Of a DNA stretch of 64,000 bases, positions 48,653 through 57,644 are shown in pieces (the stretch's first letter is position 1; each line of letters opens with the position of its first letter). A program made the translations under genes and the position numbers. The notes below the pieces were generated by a model. That model was not told where the DNA came from. It saw only the letters and a list, made by a program, of their open reading frames with translations, and did no database searches. This DNA comes from JAVVHE01 sp032249695 (GTDB taxonomy: Bacteria > Pseudomonadota > Alphaproteobacteria > Sphingomonadales > Sphingomonadaceae): positions 1 through 64,000 of the forward strand of contig JAVVHE010000001.1 of assembly GCA_032249695.1 (NCBI GenBank), given 5' to 3'.

Positions 48653-48653
<1 letters not shown>
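48021..48653 (-). CDS. lptC: LPS export periplasmic protein LptC
   Basis: 210 residues. One N-terminal membrane helix (LFPAAAIGVLLAIIILTF) anchors a periplasmic beta-jellyroll domain: RGLDQQGRAFMVRADSAIQR, MQLTGGTAEVTAPSGRMLID and MQADVKAETLVLTNHVRLHV. LptC sits on LptBFG and hands LPS to LptA. It overlaps rnd by TGATG at its start and ends just before lptA. The usual lptB after lptA is absent here. Confidence 0.88.
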
Positions 48654-49267
<614 letters not shown>

Positions 49268-49425
49268 TGGCGGTGGTTAGACGACGAGGGCCAAAGGGGA
49301 AAGTGCTAGGCGCACGTTGCTGGATCGGCTATGAATAATGCACCCGGTCCTCGGGCTTCGCACGCGCGGGCGCCTGGAACGGACGTAGAAGCGCGCGTGG
49401 ATACTGAAGAAAGACTGAATTCCCA

Positions 49426-50220
49426 ATGAGTTTTGAAAGAGGGCGCCGGGGCGGCGGGCGCGGGTTCGACGACGATTTCGGTGGCGGCGGCGACTTCGGG
49501 CGCGATGATCGGGGCCGGGGCCGCGGACGGGATCGTGGCTTTGGCGGCGGGCCCGAGTTCGGTGGCGGTTTCGCCAGCCCCCCGCCCGGCGGCGGCTTCG
49601 GCGGCCCACCCCGGAGTGGCGGCTTCGGCGGTCCGGGCGGTGGCGGCGCTCCCGGTGGTGGTGGCGGGTTCGGCGGCGCGCGGCGCCCCTTCACACCGGC
49701 CAACAACCTCGGCCCCGGCAGTGGCATCGTCAAATTCTTCAACGGCCAGAAAGGCTTCGGCTTCATCGTGCGCGATGACGGCGGCGAAGATGTGTTCGTG
49801 CACATCTCTGCGGTCGAGCGCGCGGGGCTGACCGGCCTCGCCGAAGGCCAGCCGCTGAAATTCACCCTGTCCGAGCGCAATGGCCGCATTTCCGCGATCG
49901 ACCTCGTGATCGAGGGCGAGCCGATGGAGGTGAAGTCACCGTCCGGCGGTGGCGGCATGGGGCCGCGTGGCGGCGCGGCGGGCGGCGGCGGCCGTGCCGC
50001 ACCCAGCGACGAGCGCTATCAGGGCACGGTCAAGTTCTTCAACAGCCAGAAGGGCTTCGGCTTCATCGCGCGCGAGGACGGCGGCCAGGATGCTTTCGTC
50101 CATATCTCCGCGGTCGAGCGCGCCGGCATGGCGACGTTGAACGAAGGCCAGAAGCTCAGCTTCCAGCTGGAGACCGACCGCCGCGGCAAGCAGGCCGCGG
50201 TCAACCTGCAAGGCGCCTGA
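49426..50220 (+). CDS. Double cold-shock-domain protein with Arg/Gly-rich N-terminus
   Basis: 264 residues. Residues 1-85 are disordered and RGG-like (MSFERGRRGGGRGF, long FGG/GFGGPP runs). Two cold-shock domains follow: GSGIVKFFNGQKGFGFIVRD with DVFVHISAVERAGL, and YQGTVKFFNSQKGFGFIARE with DAFVHISAVERAGM; both have intact RNP1 (KGFGFI) and RNP2 (VFVHIS / AFVHIS). A Gly-rich linker separates them. It is a single-strand nucleic-acid binder, probably an RNA chaperone. The 158-base region before it may hold a long leader. Single-domain Csp proteins are about 70 residues, so the size is unusual. Confidence 0.9.
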   Translation: MSFERGRRGGGRGFDDDFGGGGDFGRDDRGRGRGRDRGFGGGPEFGGGFASPPPGGGFGGPPRSGGFGGPGGGGAPGGGGGFGGARRPFTPANNLGPGSGIVKFFNGQKGFGFIVRDDGGEDVFVHISAVERAGLTGLAEGQPLKFTLSERNGRISAIDLVIEGEPMEVKSPSGGGGMGPRGGAAGGGGRAAPSDERYQGTVKFFNSQKGFGFIAREDGGQDAFVHISAVERAGMATLNEGQKLSFQLETDRRGKQAAVNLQGA

Positions 50221-50315
50221 CGGCGCTGCCTGGCTGGGGGGCGGCTGCGGCTGCCCCCGCCGATGTTCGCGGTGATTGTCCGATCGCGCGTATTTACGCC
50301 GCGCTTGCCCACTCT

Positions 50316-50343
50316 CCGCCGCAATTATTCCGTTATGCGGCGG
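50316..50343 (+). terminator. Hairpin after the cold-shock gene
   Basis: An 8-bp perfect stem (CCGCCGCA with TGCGGCGG) on an AT-rich 12-base loop, 95 bases after the stop. No T-tract follows. It lies 85 bases before the ROK kinase ATG and could equally affect that leader. Confidence 0.4.
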
Positions 50344-50428
50344 CAATGGAGAGGCTGACGGCACAAATGGCACGGTCTTCTGACGACCCGGCGACGCCCA
50401 CCGGCGCTTGGACCGGCGGGCGCTCGCG

Positions 50429-51310
50429 ATGAGCGAGCCGCTCGTCGTTGGTGTCGAGCTGGGCGGCACCAAGACCGTCGCGGTGCTGGGCCGCGGGCGC
50501 GAAATCTTCGCGCGCGCACGGTGGCCGACCGAAGACCCTGCCTCCACGCTGCGCCACGCCGCGCACCAGGTCGCTGCGTGGGCATCGGACCACCAGCCCG
50601 TGGGGCTCGGCATCGCGAGCTTCGGCCCAGTTGGGCTCCACCCCGGCACGCCGGAGTTCGGCCGCATCCTTAACACGCCCAAGCCCGGCTGGGCGGGTGC
50701 GGACGTGGCGGGCGTGCTCGGCGCAGCGCTGCCGGGGCCGCTCGCGATCCACACCGACGTCACCGCAGCCGCGCTCGCCGAGGGCGCGTGGGGCGCGGCC
50801 CGTGGCTGCCGCTCGTGGGTCTATGTGACGGTCGGCACCGGCATCGGCTTCGGGATCGTCGCCGACGGCCGGCCGCTGACCGGACGGCTGCACCCCGAAG
50901 CCGGGCACCTCGCGGCACCCCGCCTGACCGGCGACAGCTGGCCGGGCATCTGCCCCTATCACGGCGCCTGCCTGGAGGGTCTGGCGAGCGGCCCTGCCAT
51001 CGCTGCGCGCGCTGGGCGCCCCGCGTCCGAACTCGCGCCCGGCGATCCGGCGTGGGATCCGGTCGCCCACGCGCTCGCGCACGGCCTCTACGCCGCCGCG
51101 CTCACCGTGTCGCCCGAGCGCATCATCGTGGGCGGCGGTGTCGCGCTCGGCGCGGGCGCGCACCTGCTCCCGCTCGTGGAGACGCAGCTGATCGCACTCG
51201 ACCGCGGTTATCTCGGGCTTGGCGCCGGATTCTTGCAGCCCGCAGCGCTCGCCGCCGACGCGGGGCCGCTCGGCGCGCTGCTGCTCGGCGCGCAGGCGGC
51301 GTCAGCCTGA
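50429..51310 (+). CDS. ROK-family sugar kinase (fructokinase-like)
   Basis: 293 residues. ATP loop GVELGGTKTVAVLGRG at the N-terminus; LGIASFGPVGLHP near residue 65; the catalytic Asp in IHTDVTAAALAEGAWGAARG; VYVTVGTGIGFGIVADGRPL; and the zinc/ROK signature HPEAGHLAAP with CPYHGACLEGLASGPAI. The CPYHGACLEGLASG wording and the phospho-acceptor region match Gmuc/ScrK-like fructokinases rather than glucokinase. It phosphorylates fructose or a related hexose. It is followed 45 bases later by gpmA, so both feed glycolysis. Confidence 0.88.
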   Translation: MSEPLVVGVELGGTKTVAVLGRGREIFARARWPTEDPASTLRHAAHQVAAWASDHQPVGLGIASFGPVGLHPGTPEFGRILNTPKPGWAGADVAGVLGAALPGPLAIHTDVTAAALAEGAWGAARGCRSWVYVTVGTGIGFGIVADGRPLTGRLHPEAGHLAAPRLTGDSWPGICPYHGACLEGLASGPAIAARAGRPASELAPGDPAWDPVAHALAHGLYAAALTVSPERIIVGGGVALGAGAHLLPLVETQLIALDRGYLGLGAGFLQPAALAADAGPLGALLLGAQAASA

Positions 51311-51355
51311 GCCAATCCTTGCCGCGCCCGGCGACCGCCCGCTAAGCCGCGCCCC

Positions 51356-52045
51356 ATGCCAAGCGTCGTCCTCATCCGTCACGGCCAGTCGGCCTGGAAC
51401 CTGGAAAACCGCTTCACCGGATGGTGGGACGTGCCCGTCACTGAAGTCGGCAACGCCGAAGCCGCCGCCGCTGGCCAGCTGCTGGCGGGCAAGGGCTTCG
51501 CGTTCGATATCGCGTTCACCAGTCTGCTGACCCGTGCCAACCAGACGCTCAACATCGTGCTCGGCGAGATGGGCGCGCTGTGGCTGCCGGTGGAGAAAGA
51601 CTGGCACCTGAACGAGCGCCACTATGGCGCGCTGACCGGGCTCAACAAGGCTGAGACGGCCGCGAAGCATGGTGAGGCGCAGGTCCATATCTGGCGGCGC
51701 AGCTTCGACGTGCCGCCGCCGCAGATGGAGCCCGGCTCACCCTTTGACGTCGCTGGCGACCGGCGCTATGCGGGAATCGCGGTGCCGCAGGCCGAGAGCC
51801 TGAAGGACACGATCGCGCGCGTGCTGCCCTATTGGGAGAAACGCATCGCGCCCGAGCTCCGCGCGGGCCGCCGCGTGCTGGTCGTCGCCCACGGTAACTC
51901 GTTGCGCGCGCTGGTGAAGCACCTCTCCGGCATATCCGACGAGGAGATTGCGGGGCTGGAAATCCCCACCGGCAAGCCGATCGCCTACCGCCTGGACTCG
52001 GACCTTCGCGCCGTCTCGTGGGCCTATGTGGGCGAGGCCGCGTGA
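51356..52045 (+). CDS. gpmA: 2,3-bisphosphoglycerate-dependent phosphoglycerate mutase
   Basis: 229 residues. Phosphohistidine motif VLIRHGQSAWNLENRFTGWW at the N-terminus; NERHYGALTGLNKAETAAKHGE near residue 87 is the dPGM signature (shown here over the 20-residue core NERHYGALTGLNKAETAA); the second catalytic His is in VLVVAHGNSLRALVKHLSG. It interconverts 3- and 2-phosphoglycerate. The length and motifs are standard. It follows the ROK kinase on the same strand. Confidence 0.96.
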   Translation: MPSVVLIRHGQSAWNLENRFTGWWDVPVTEVGNAEAAAAGQLLAGKGFAFDIAFTSLLTRANQTLNIVLGEMGALWLPVEKDWHLNERHYGALTGLNKAETAAKHGEAQVHIWRRSFDVPPPQMEPGSPFDVAGDRRYAGIAVPQAESLKDTIARVLPYWEKRIAPELRAGRRVLVVAHGNSLRALVKHLSGISDEEIAGLEIPTGKPIAYRLDSDLRAVSWAYVGEAA

Positions 52046-52127
52046 GCAGCGGTTGCCGAAGCCATTATTAAGGCGACCGTCGTCGTCAGTCTTGCTAGAG
52101 CGGTGCGGCCCTAACAGGAGGCACCGG

Positions 52128-52948
52128 ATGACCTACGTCGAAACGCACGACGGCACGCGGATCTTCTACAAGGATTGGGGCAGCGGCCCGATCATCGCCT
52201 TCTCGCACGGCTGGCCGCTCGGCGCCGATGCGTGGGAGGGGCAGATGCTGTTCTTCGCACAGCACGGCTTTCGCGTCATCGCGCATGACCGGCGCGGGCA
52301 CCAGCGCTCCGATCAGGCGGCGCGCGGCAACGACGTCGATTGCTGGGCCGACGACCTTGAAGCCGTGTTCGCGGACGCCGACGTCAGCGATGCGACGCTC
52401 GTCGCGCACTCGACCGGCGGCGGCGAGATCGCGCGCTATGTCGGCCGCCACGGCACCGGCCGAGTGGCGCGGATGGTGCTCGCCTCGGCGATCGTGCCGC
52501 AGCTGGCGGCCGGGCCGAAAAACCCGACGGCGCCTCCACCGAGGCGCTCGATGCTTTGGGAGCCGGCCTGATCGCCAACCGCGCGCAGCTCTACCGCGAT
52601 GTCGGCGACGGCCCGTTTTTCGGCAATAACCGCCCGGGCGCGAATCTCAGCCAGGGCGCGCGCGACGATTTCTGGCGGATGAGCATGATGGGCGGCGCGC
52701 TCGCGGATTTCGAGACGGTTGCCAGCTGGTCGGTCGATTACAGCGACGACCTGCGGAAGATCGACAAACCCGTTCTCGCCATCCACGGCAGCGACGACCA
52801 GATCGTGCCGGTCAAGGCCGCAGCCGGGCGGATCCGCGAGGTTGTGCCGCACGCCGAGGTCATCATTTACGACGGCGCCCCGCACGGACTGCCGGTAACG
52901 CACGCCGAGCGCTTCAACGCCGACGTGCTGAGATTTGCGCAGGCGTGA
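52128..52948 (+). pseudogene. Alpha/beta hydrolase (non-haem chloroperoxidase type), broken by a -1 frameshift
   Basis: The first frame (AGGAGG ribosome-binding site, MTYVETHDGTRIFYKDWG) carries the oxyanion region FSHGWPLGADAW and the nucleophile in LVAHSTGGGEIARYVG. It then ends after about 147 residues in PPPRRSMLWEPA. From about 52525 the frame one base back continues the family normally: ASTEALDALGAGLIANRAQL, then FFGNNRPGANLSQGARDDFW, the acid in AIHGSDDQIVPV and the His in GAPHGLPVTHAERF. One extra C in the CCC run at 52523-52525, which follows AAAAA, would restore KNPDGAST. The full triad is then present. A recent pseudogene or a homopolymer sequence error fits. Confidence 0.87.
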
Positions 52949-53319
52949 GCGCGGCGGCGCTGCTGATGACGACCGCTCCGGCCGGCGAAGCTGAACGGCT
53001 GGCGACGATGCTGGTGGAGCAGCGGCTGGCAGCGTGCGTGCAGGCGCTGCCGGTCGTGTCGACCTATCGCTGGCAGGGTGCGGTCGAGCGCGCCGATGAA
53101 CTGCTACTACTGGTGAAGACCGCGCCCGACCGCGCCGACGCCGCGACCGACGCGATCGCTGCGGCGCACAGCTACGAGGTTCCCGAGATTCTGCGCTTCG
53201 ATGCGGGCGGTGGCTTGCCAGCCTATCTCACGTGGATCGCTGCGGCAACGCGCGAGATTGAGCGCCCGCCGCCGCCGGCCACGGCCTCCCCGGCGCCCGG
53301 CCCCGCATGGATCGAATAG
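52945..53319 (+). CDS. cutA: Divalent-cation tolerance protein CutA
   Basis: 124 residues. The CutA1 core is clear: LMTTAPAGEAERLATMLVEQ, RLAACVQALPVVSTYRWQG, ADELLLLVKTAPDR and HSYEVPEILRFDAGGGLPAY with LTWIAAATRE. The Pro-rich tail is longer than usual. CutA forms trimers and binds copper; its role in metal tolerance is loosely defined. The GTG start overlaps the end of the broken hydrolase (GTGA), which suggests that the hydrolase was translated until recently, or still is. Confidence 0.92.
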   Translation: MSAAALLMTTAPAGEAERLATMLVEQRLAACVQALPVVSTYRWQGAVERADELLLLVKTAPDRADAATDAIAAAHSYEVPEILRFDAGGGLPAYLTWIAAATREIERPPPPATASPAPGPAWIE

Positions 53320-53365
53320 CGCCGGGCGCCGAGGAGGGTTGGCGCGATCGCTTCCAGCCGCTCGG

Positions 53366-54016
53366 TCACGGTGTTGGGGTCGGCGCGTCGGGCTGGCGCT
53401 CGGGCTCGGCGGCAATGAAGGCGGGCAGCGCGCGCAGCGCTGCGTCGGCTGCGGCGAGCGCGGGGAAGGGAGCCATGTCGGCGCCGAAGCGCCGGGCGCC
53501 GTAGCATTGCGGCACCAGGCAGATGTCTGCGAGCGTCGGCGTTGCGCCGAACAGATACGGCCCGGGCGAGGCGGCGGCGACTGGCTCGAGGGCAGCAAAG
53601 CCCTCCTCGATCCAGTGCGCGGCCCAGGCGTTGGCGGCGGCCTCGTCCGCTCCGAACTCACGCGCCAGGTAGCGCAAGGGGCCGATATTGCCGAGCGGCT
53701 GGATATCGCACGCAATCACCTGCGCCGCGGCGCGCACGCGCGCGCGCGGGATCGGATCGGAGGGGAGGAACGGCGGGTTCGGGTGCGTCTCGTCAAGCCA
53801 TTCGATGATCGCGAGGCTCTGCGCGACGGCCGCGTGGCCATCGCTCAGCAGCGGCACGCGGCCCTGTGGGTTGAGCCTCAAATAGCTCGCGTCACGCTGC
53901 GCCCCCGCGCGGAGGTCGACCGACATGGTATCGTAGGCCAGCCCTTTCAGGTTCAGCGCGATGCGGACACGATAACTCCCGCCAGATCGCCAGTAGCCGT
54001 GGAGCGTGTAGGCCAT
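53366..54016 (-). CDS. maiA: Maleylacetoacetate isomerase / zeta-class glutathione S-transferase
   Basis: 216 residues. N-terminal thioredoxin-like domain: YTLHGYWRSGGSYRVRIALN, LRLNPQGRVPLLSDGHAAVA and QSLAIIEWLDETHPNPPFLP; the helical domain has CDIQPLGNIGPLRYL and FGATPTLADICLVPQCYGAR. The zeta-class SSCxxR motif reads SGGSYR, so the Cys is replaced by Gly; a serine remains. It isomerises maleylacetoacetate to fumarylacetoacetate in Tyr/Phe breakdown. No hmgA or fahA adjoins it, so a general GST role is possible. The ATG is chosen at MAYTLHGY. Confidence 0.87.
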   Translation of the reverse strand: MAYTLHGYWRSGGSYRVRIALNLKGLAYDTMSVDLRAGAQRDASYLRLNPQGRVPLLSDGHAAVAQSLAIIEWLDETHPNPPFLPSDPIPRARVRAAAQVIACDIQPLGNIGPLRYLAREFGADEAAANAWAAHWIEEGFAALEPVAAASPGPYLFGATPTLADICLVPQCYGARRFGADMAPFPALAAADAALRALPAFIAAEPERQPDAPTPTP

Positions 54017-54110
54017 GTTGAACCCGCCATGTGTCAGCCCGGCCGCGAGCCGGGCGAGGGCTTGCGAGGCTGGTCCGCGCAGCGTGGGCACGGAGCGCGG
54101 ACAGCCCCAA

Positions 54111-54127
54111 CCCGGGCGAGGCCCGGG
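54111..54127. terminator. CCCGGGC/GCCCGGG hairpin
   Basis: A 7-bp perfect GC stem on a 3-base loop, 18 bases downstream of the M20-type gene's stop on the minus strand. It lies between that gene and maiA. It is a likely transcript end without a T-tract. Confidence 0.45.
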
Positions 54128-54144
54128 ACGACGAAGCTAGGCAC

Positions 54145-55653
54145 TCAGCCCCGCGCGATTTCGTACCACAGGTTAATGTGGCTCATCGCGCCCTCTTCTA
54201 GGCCCGCGACCTTGGGATTGGCGCTTTCGACGACAAAATATTCGTCCGGCGCGTGGGCGCCCGATCCGTGTCCGAGCCCGTACTGGCCCGCTGGCAGGCT
54301 GACAGGCTCGCCGGTGAAGACCACGCCGGGCCACGATCCGGCGATGCGCGCATTGAGCGTCGCCGCCGCGCCCATCGCGCGATAGGTCGCGAGCTCGGCC
54401 CTGACGAGGCGCGAATTTTCGTCGGTCTGCGTCGGGCCATAGCCGCCCGTCACCTTGACCTCGATATCGCCGTAGCCGCCGTCCGCGAGGTGCTTCTTCA
54501 ACTTGGCGACACAGTCCTCGGGGGTCATGTCGGGCACCAGGCGCAGATCGATCTTCGCGGTCGCGCGGCCCGGCAGCACGGTCTTGCCGCCCGGACCCAT
54601 ATAGCCTCCGGTCAAACCCTCGATATTGATTGTCGGCTGGCTGACCAGGCGCAGATTGGCGTCCTCCCAGCTCAGATCGTCGATGAACCGCTCCACGCCG
54701 AACGCCTGCTTGAACTCGGCCGCGCTGTTGGCGCGCGCGTTCATCAGCGTGATCTCGCGCTCGCGCGGCGTCAGCGGCCGCACGCGGTCGAACCAGCCGG
54801 GGACGGCGGGGTGTGTGCCGCCCTTGTCGGTGAGCGTGTTGAGCGCGTTGACCAGATGCCACGCCGGGCTGTCGACCATCGCCGCAAGGCTGGAATGGAT
54901 GTCCTTCGCCGGGCCGCGTCCGCGGGCGGTGCCGGTCGAGATCAGCTCCAGTTCCACCGCCCCCTTCGCACCGAGATTGACGTCGACGGCGCCGTTGCGG
55001 CCCTGCGCCGCGAACGGGATATAAACGCCCTCGCAGCGCCGCAGCGCGGCGAGCACCTGCGGCCGGGTGGTGATGTCGCGGAAGTGCGGGGAGGCGATCT
55101 CCTCCTCGCCCTCGGCCACGAGCACGAGGTTGACCGGCGGCCGCAGCCCGGCGGCCTTGAACGCAGCCAGTGCCGAGAGAACATTGTTTTGCGGCCCTTT
55201 CTGGTTCACCGCACCGCGCCCGACGACGCACTTGCCGAGACCTGGCCGGTCAACGACGCGCGCTTCGAGCGGCGGGCTCGACCATTCGGCCGGATCGAAC
55301 TGCTTCACGTCGTACATGAAATAGAGCGCGAGCGTCCGGCGTGCGCCGTTGTCCATCGTCGCGAACACGCCCGGCGCGCCGCGCGTCTCGACCACGGTTG
55401 CCTGCCCGAAGCCCGCATTGCGCGCGAGATCGGCCATGTAGGCGGCGCCTTCGGCCATGTTGCGGTTTTCCGCCGCGATCGAGGGATTGGCGATCCACTG
55501 CTGCAGGCGGCGGATGTTTGCGTCGTGCGCGGTTTCGATCGCGCCGCGCAGCCGGTTGCCATTGCCGCTCTGCGCCAGCGCAGGCCCAGCGAGCGACAGG
55601 GCCGTCACCGCCGCCGCCCCACCCACGATCTCCCGCCGCGTCAGTTCGTTCAT
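54145..55653 (-). CDS. Secreted M20-family protein with altered metal-binding residues
   Basis: 502 residues. A twin-arginine-type signal (TRREIVGGAAAVTALSLAGP) predicts Tat export. The M20 fold is clear: ALYFMYDVKQFDPAEWSSPP, VVGRGAVNQKGPQNNVLSAL, LVLVAEGEEEIASPHF, a dimerisation domain, and GHGSGAHAPDEYFVVES. In active M20 peptidases the first segment has His-x-Asp and the second Asp-x-Lys-Gly. Here they read Met-x-Asp (FMYDV) and Asn-x-Lys-Gly, so two zinc ligands are changed while Glu-Glu and the last His remain. It may be inactive as a zinc peptidase or use another chemistry. It is divergent from recN. Confidence 0.85.
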   Translation of the reverse strand: MNELTRREIVGGAAAVTALSLAGPALAQSGNGNRLRGAIETAHDANIRRLQQWIANPSIAAENRNMAEGAAYMADLARNAGFGQATVVETRGAPGVFATMDNGARRTLALYFMYDVKQFDPAEWSSPPLEARVVDRPGLGKCVVGRGAVNQKGPQNNVLSALAAFKAAGLRPPVNLVLVAEGEEEIASPHFRDITTRPQVLAALRRCEGVYIPFAAQGRNGAVDVNLGAKGAVELELISTGTARGRGPAKDIHSSLAAMVDSPAWHLVNALNTLTDKGGTHPAVPGWFDRVRPLTPREREITLMNARANSAAEFKQAFGVERFIDDLSWEDANLRLVSQPTINIEGLTGGYMGPGGKTVLPGRATAKIDLRLVPDMTPEDCVAKLKKHLADGGYGDIEVKVTGGYGPTQTDENSRLVRAELATYRAMGAAATLNARIAGSWPGVVFTGEPVSLPAGQYGLGHGSGAHAPDEYFVVESANPKVAGLEEGAMSHINLWYEIARG

Positions 55654-55861
55654 CGCTGTCCCCTCCGTGATCTTGTCTCGGTTTCCGCCAGTGTAGCGCT
55701 CCGGTGGGCGAGGGGAAGTCGCGACTGGCCTTGGTGCGCGCGAGAGCCGTCCAAGATGCTGCGCGAGACGGAGAGCCACAGGGGTCCGCTGTAACAGTGG
55801 CGAAGCGGTGCGGAGCCTAGGGGCTTGGGCCGCGGGCGGCGGGCCGCTATCCGGGAGATCG

Positions 55862-57505
55862 ATGCTCACCGCGCTCACCGTCCGCGACGTCGTGCTGATC
55901 GAGTCCGCGGCGCTGGAGCTCGGGCCGGGCCTGACCGCGCTGACCGGCGAGACCGGCGCGGGCAAGTCGATTCTGCTCGATGCACTGGGGCTGGCGCTGG
56001 GCGCGCGCGCCGACAGCGGGCTGGTGCGCTCAGGCTCGACGCAGGCGCAGGTGTCCGCCGAATTCGATCTACCTGAAGATCATGCGGCACGCGCGGTGCT
56101 CGCCGACCAGGGCCTCGACTCCACCGGCCCGGTCCGCGTGCGGCGGCAGCTGAAGGCCGATGGCGGCGGGCGGGCGTGGGTGCAGGACGAGAGCGTCGGC
56201 ATCGGCGTGCTGCGCGCGCTCGGCATCGCGCTGGTCGAAGTGCACGGCCAGCATGACGAGCGCGGCCTGCTCGCGCCGGCTGGCCACCGCGCGCTGCTCG
56301 ATGGCTTCGGCGGACTCGACTCGCTGGCGGCGGAGGTCTTGCAGGCGCACGCCGCCTGGCGCGCCGCAGCCGCAGCCGAAGCCGCAGCAGCCAGCGCCGC
56401 CGCTGCGGCCGAGACCGAGCGCGAGGAGCTTAAGCATGCCGCAGCCGAGCTCGCGCTGCTGAAGCCGCAGCCGGGAGAGGAGGCCGATCTCGCCACTGCG
56501 CGCGCCGCGATGCAGAAGGGCGCGCGCCTGGCTGGCGACCTCGCCGCGGTCGACGCGCTGCTCGGCGGATCGGACGGCGCGTTATCCGCGCTGCGGCAGG
56601 CGGCGCGGCGGCTGGAGCGGATGGCGGGCGAGCACGAGACGCTTGCGGCAGCGCTCGAATCGCTCGACCGCGCGGTCATCGAAAGCGCCGAGGCCGAGGA
56701 TAAGCTGGCCGCCGCGGCCGACGCGCTTGCTTTTGATCCGGCGCGGCTGGAGGCGGCGGAGGCACGGCTGTTCGATTTGCGCGCAGCTGCGCGCAAGCAC
56801 CGCGTCGCGGTCGACGCTCTGCCCGAGCTCGCCCTCACGCTCTCCGCACGGCTGGAGGCGCTGGATGGCGGCGGAGCGCACGCCGCGCGCTTGGCGCACG
56901 AGACTGCTGCGGCGCGTGCAGCCTACGATGCGGCGGCCGGGCGGCTGTCGGCCGCGCGCGCTGCAACGGGCGAGCGGCTGGCGGCGGCGGTGATGGCCGA
57001 ACTGGCTCCGCTGAAGCTCGACGCCGCGCGCTTCCGCGTCGCGCTCGCCCCGCTCGCGGAGCCGGGTGCGAGCGGACTTGAGGCGGTGGCGTTTGAGGTT
57101 TCGACCAACCCCGGCGCGCCGTTCGGACCGCTGCAGCGCATCGCCAGCGGCGGCGAGCTCAGCCGTTTCGCGCTGGCGCTGAAGGTGGCGCTCGCGGGCA
57201 CGCGCTCCGCCGCGACGCTGATCTTCGACGAGATCGACCGCGGCGTCGGCGGCGGCACCGCAGCAGCGATCGGAGCGCGGCTGGCTCGGCTGGGCCTGGA
57301 GGCACAGGTGCTCGTCGTGACGCACAGTCCGCAGGTCGCCGCCGCCGCCGTGCGCCAGCTGCGCATCAGCAAGGCCGGCGGCCGTACCGAGATCGAGCCG
57401 CTTTCCCCCGAAAACCGCATCGCCGAGATCGCCCGCATGTTGAGCGGCGCGGAGGTGACGCCCGAAGCCCGCGCGCAGGCGGAACGCCTGTTGGGCCAAC
57501 GCTGA
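55862..57505 (+). CDS. recN: DNA repair ATPase RecN
   Basis: 547 residues, an SMC-like protein. Walker A in LTALTGETGAGKSILLDALG, then LVEVHGQHDERGLLAPAGHR near residue 123. A long Ala-rich coiled coil spans about residues 150-390. The C-terminal ABC signature is IASGGELSRFALALKVALAG and Walker B is TLIFDEIDRGVGGGTAAAIG, with VLVVTHSPQVAA after it. RecN acts early in double-strand-break repair. ATG at 55862 is preferred to the frame extension from 55808, which adds an unconserved Gly/Arg stretch. Confidence 0.95.
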   Translation: MLTALTVRDVVLIESAALELGPGLTALTGETGAGKSILLDALGLALGARADSGLVRSGSTQAQVSAEFDLPEDHAARAVLADQGLDSTGPVRVRRQLKADGGGRAWVQDESVGIGVLRALGIALVEVHGQHDERGLLAPAGHRALLDGFGGLDSLAAEVLQAHAAWRAAAAAEAAAASAAAAAETEREELKHAAAELALLKPQPGEEADLATARAAMQKGARLAGDLAAVDALLGGSDGALSALRQAARRLERMAGEHETLAAALESLDRAVIESAEAEDKLAAAADALAFDPARLEAAEARLFDLRAAARKHRVAVDALPELALTLSARLEALDGGGAHAARLAHETAAARAAYDAAAGRLSAARAATGERLAAAVMAELAPLKLDAARFRVALAPLAEPGASGLEAVAFEVSTNPGAPFGPLQRIASGGELSRFALALKVALAGTRSAATLIFDEIDRGVGGGTAAAIGARLARLGLEAQVLVVTHSPQVAAAAVRQLRISKAGGRTEIEPLSPENRIAEIARMLSGAEVTPEARAQAERLLGQR

Positions 57506-57644
57506 TGCGCTCGATCGCGCGCGCACGGACCGCCCGCTCCACCCCGCGCCGCGCTTGCCCGGCGGATCGCGGAGGCCGGGTGGCGAGCCGAAGGCCGCCA
57601 TCGGCGCAGCCAGTCTGCCGCTGCCAGCATAGGTCCGAGCCGCC

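Noticed and set aside
53366..54016. Zeta-GST motif Cys replaced by Gly as a sign of inactivity
   Set aside because: Variation at this Cys is, as far as I recall, tolerated in bacterial members, and a serine remains nearby; not strong enough for a finding.
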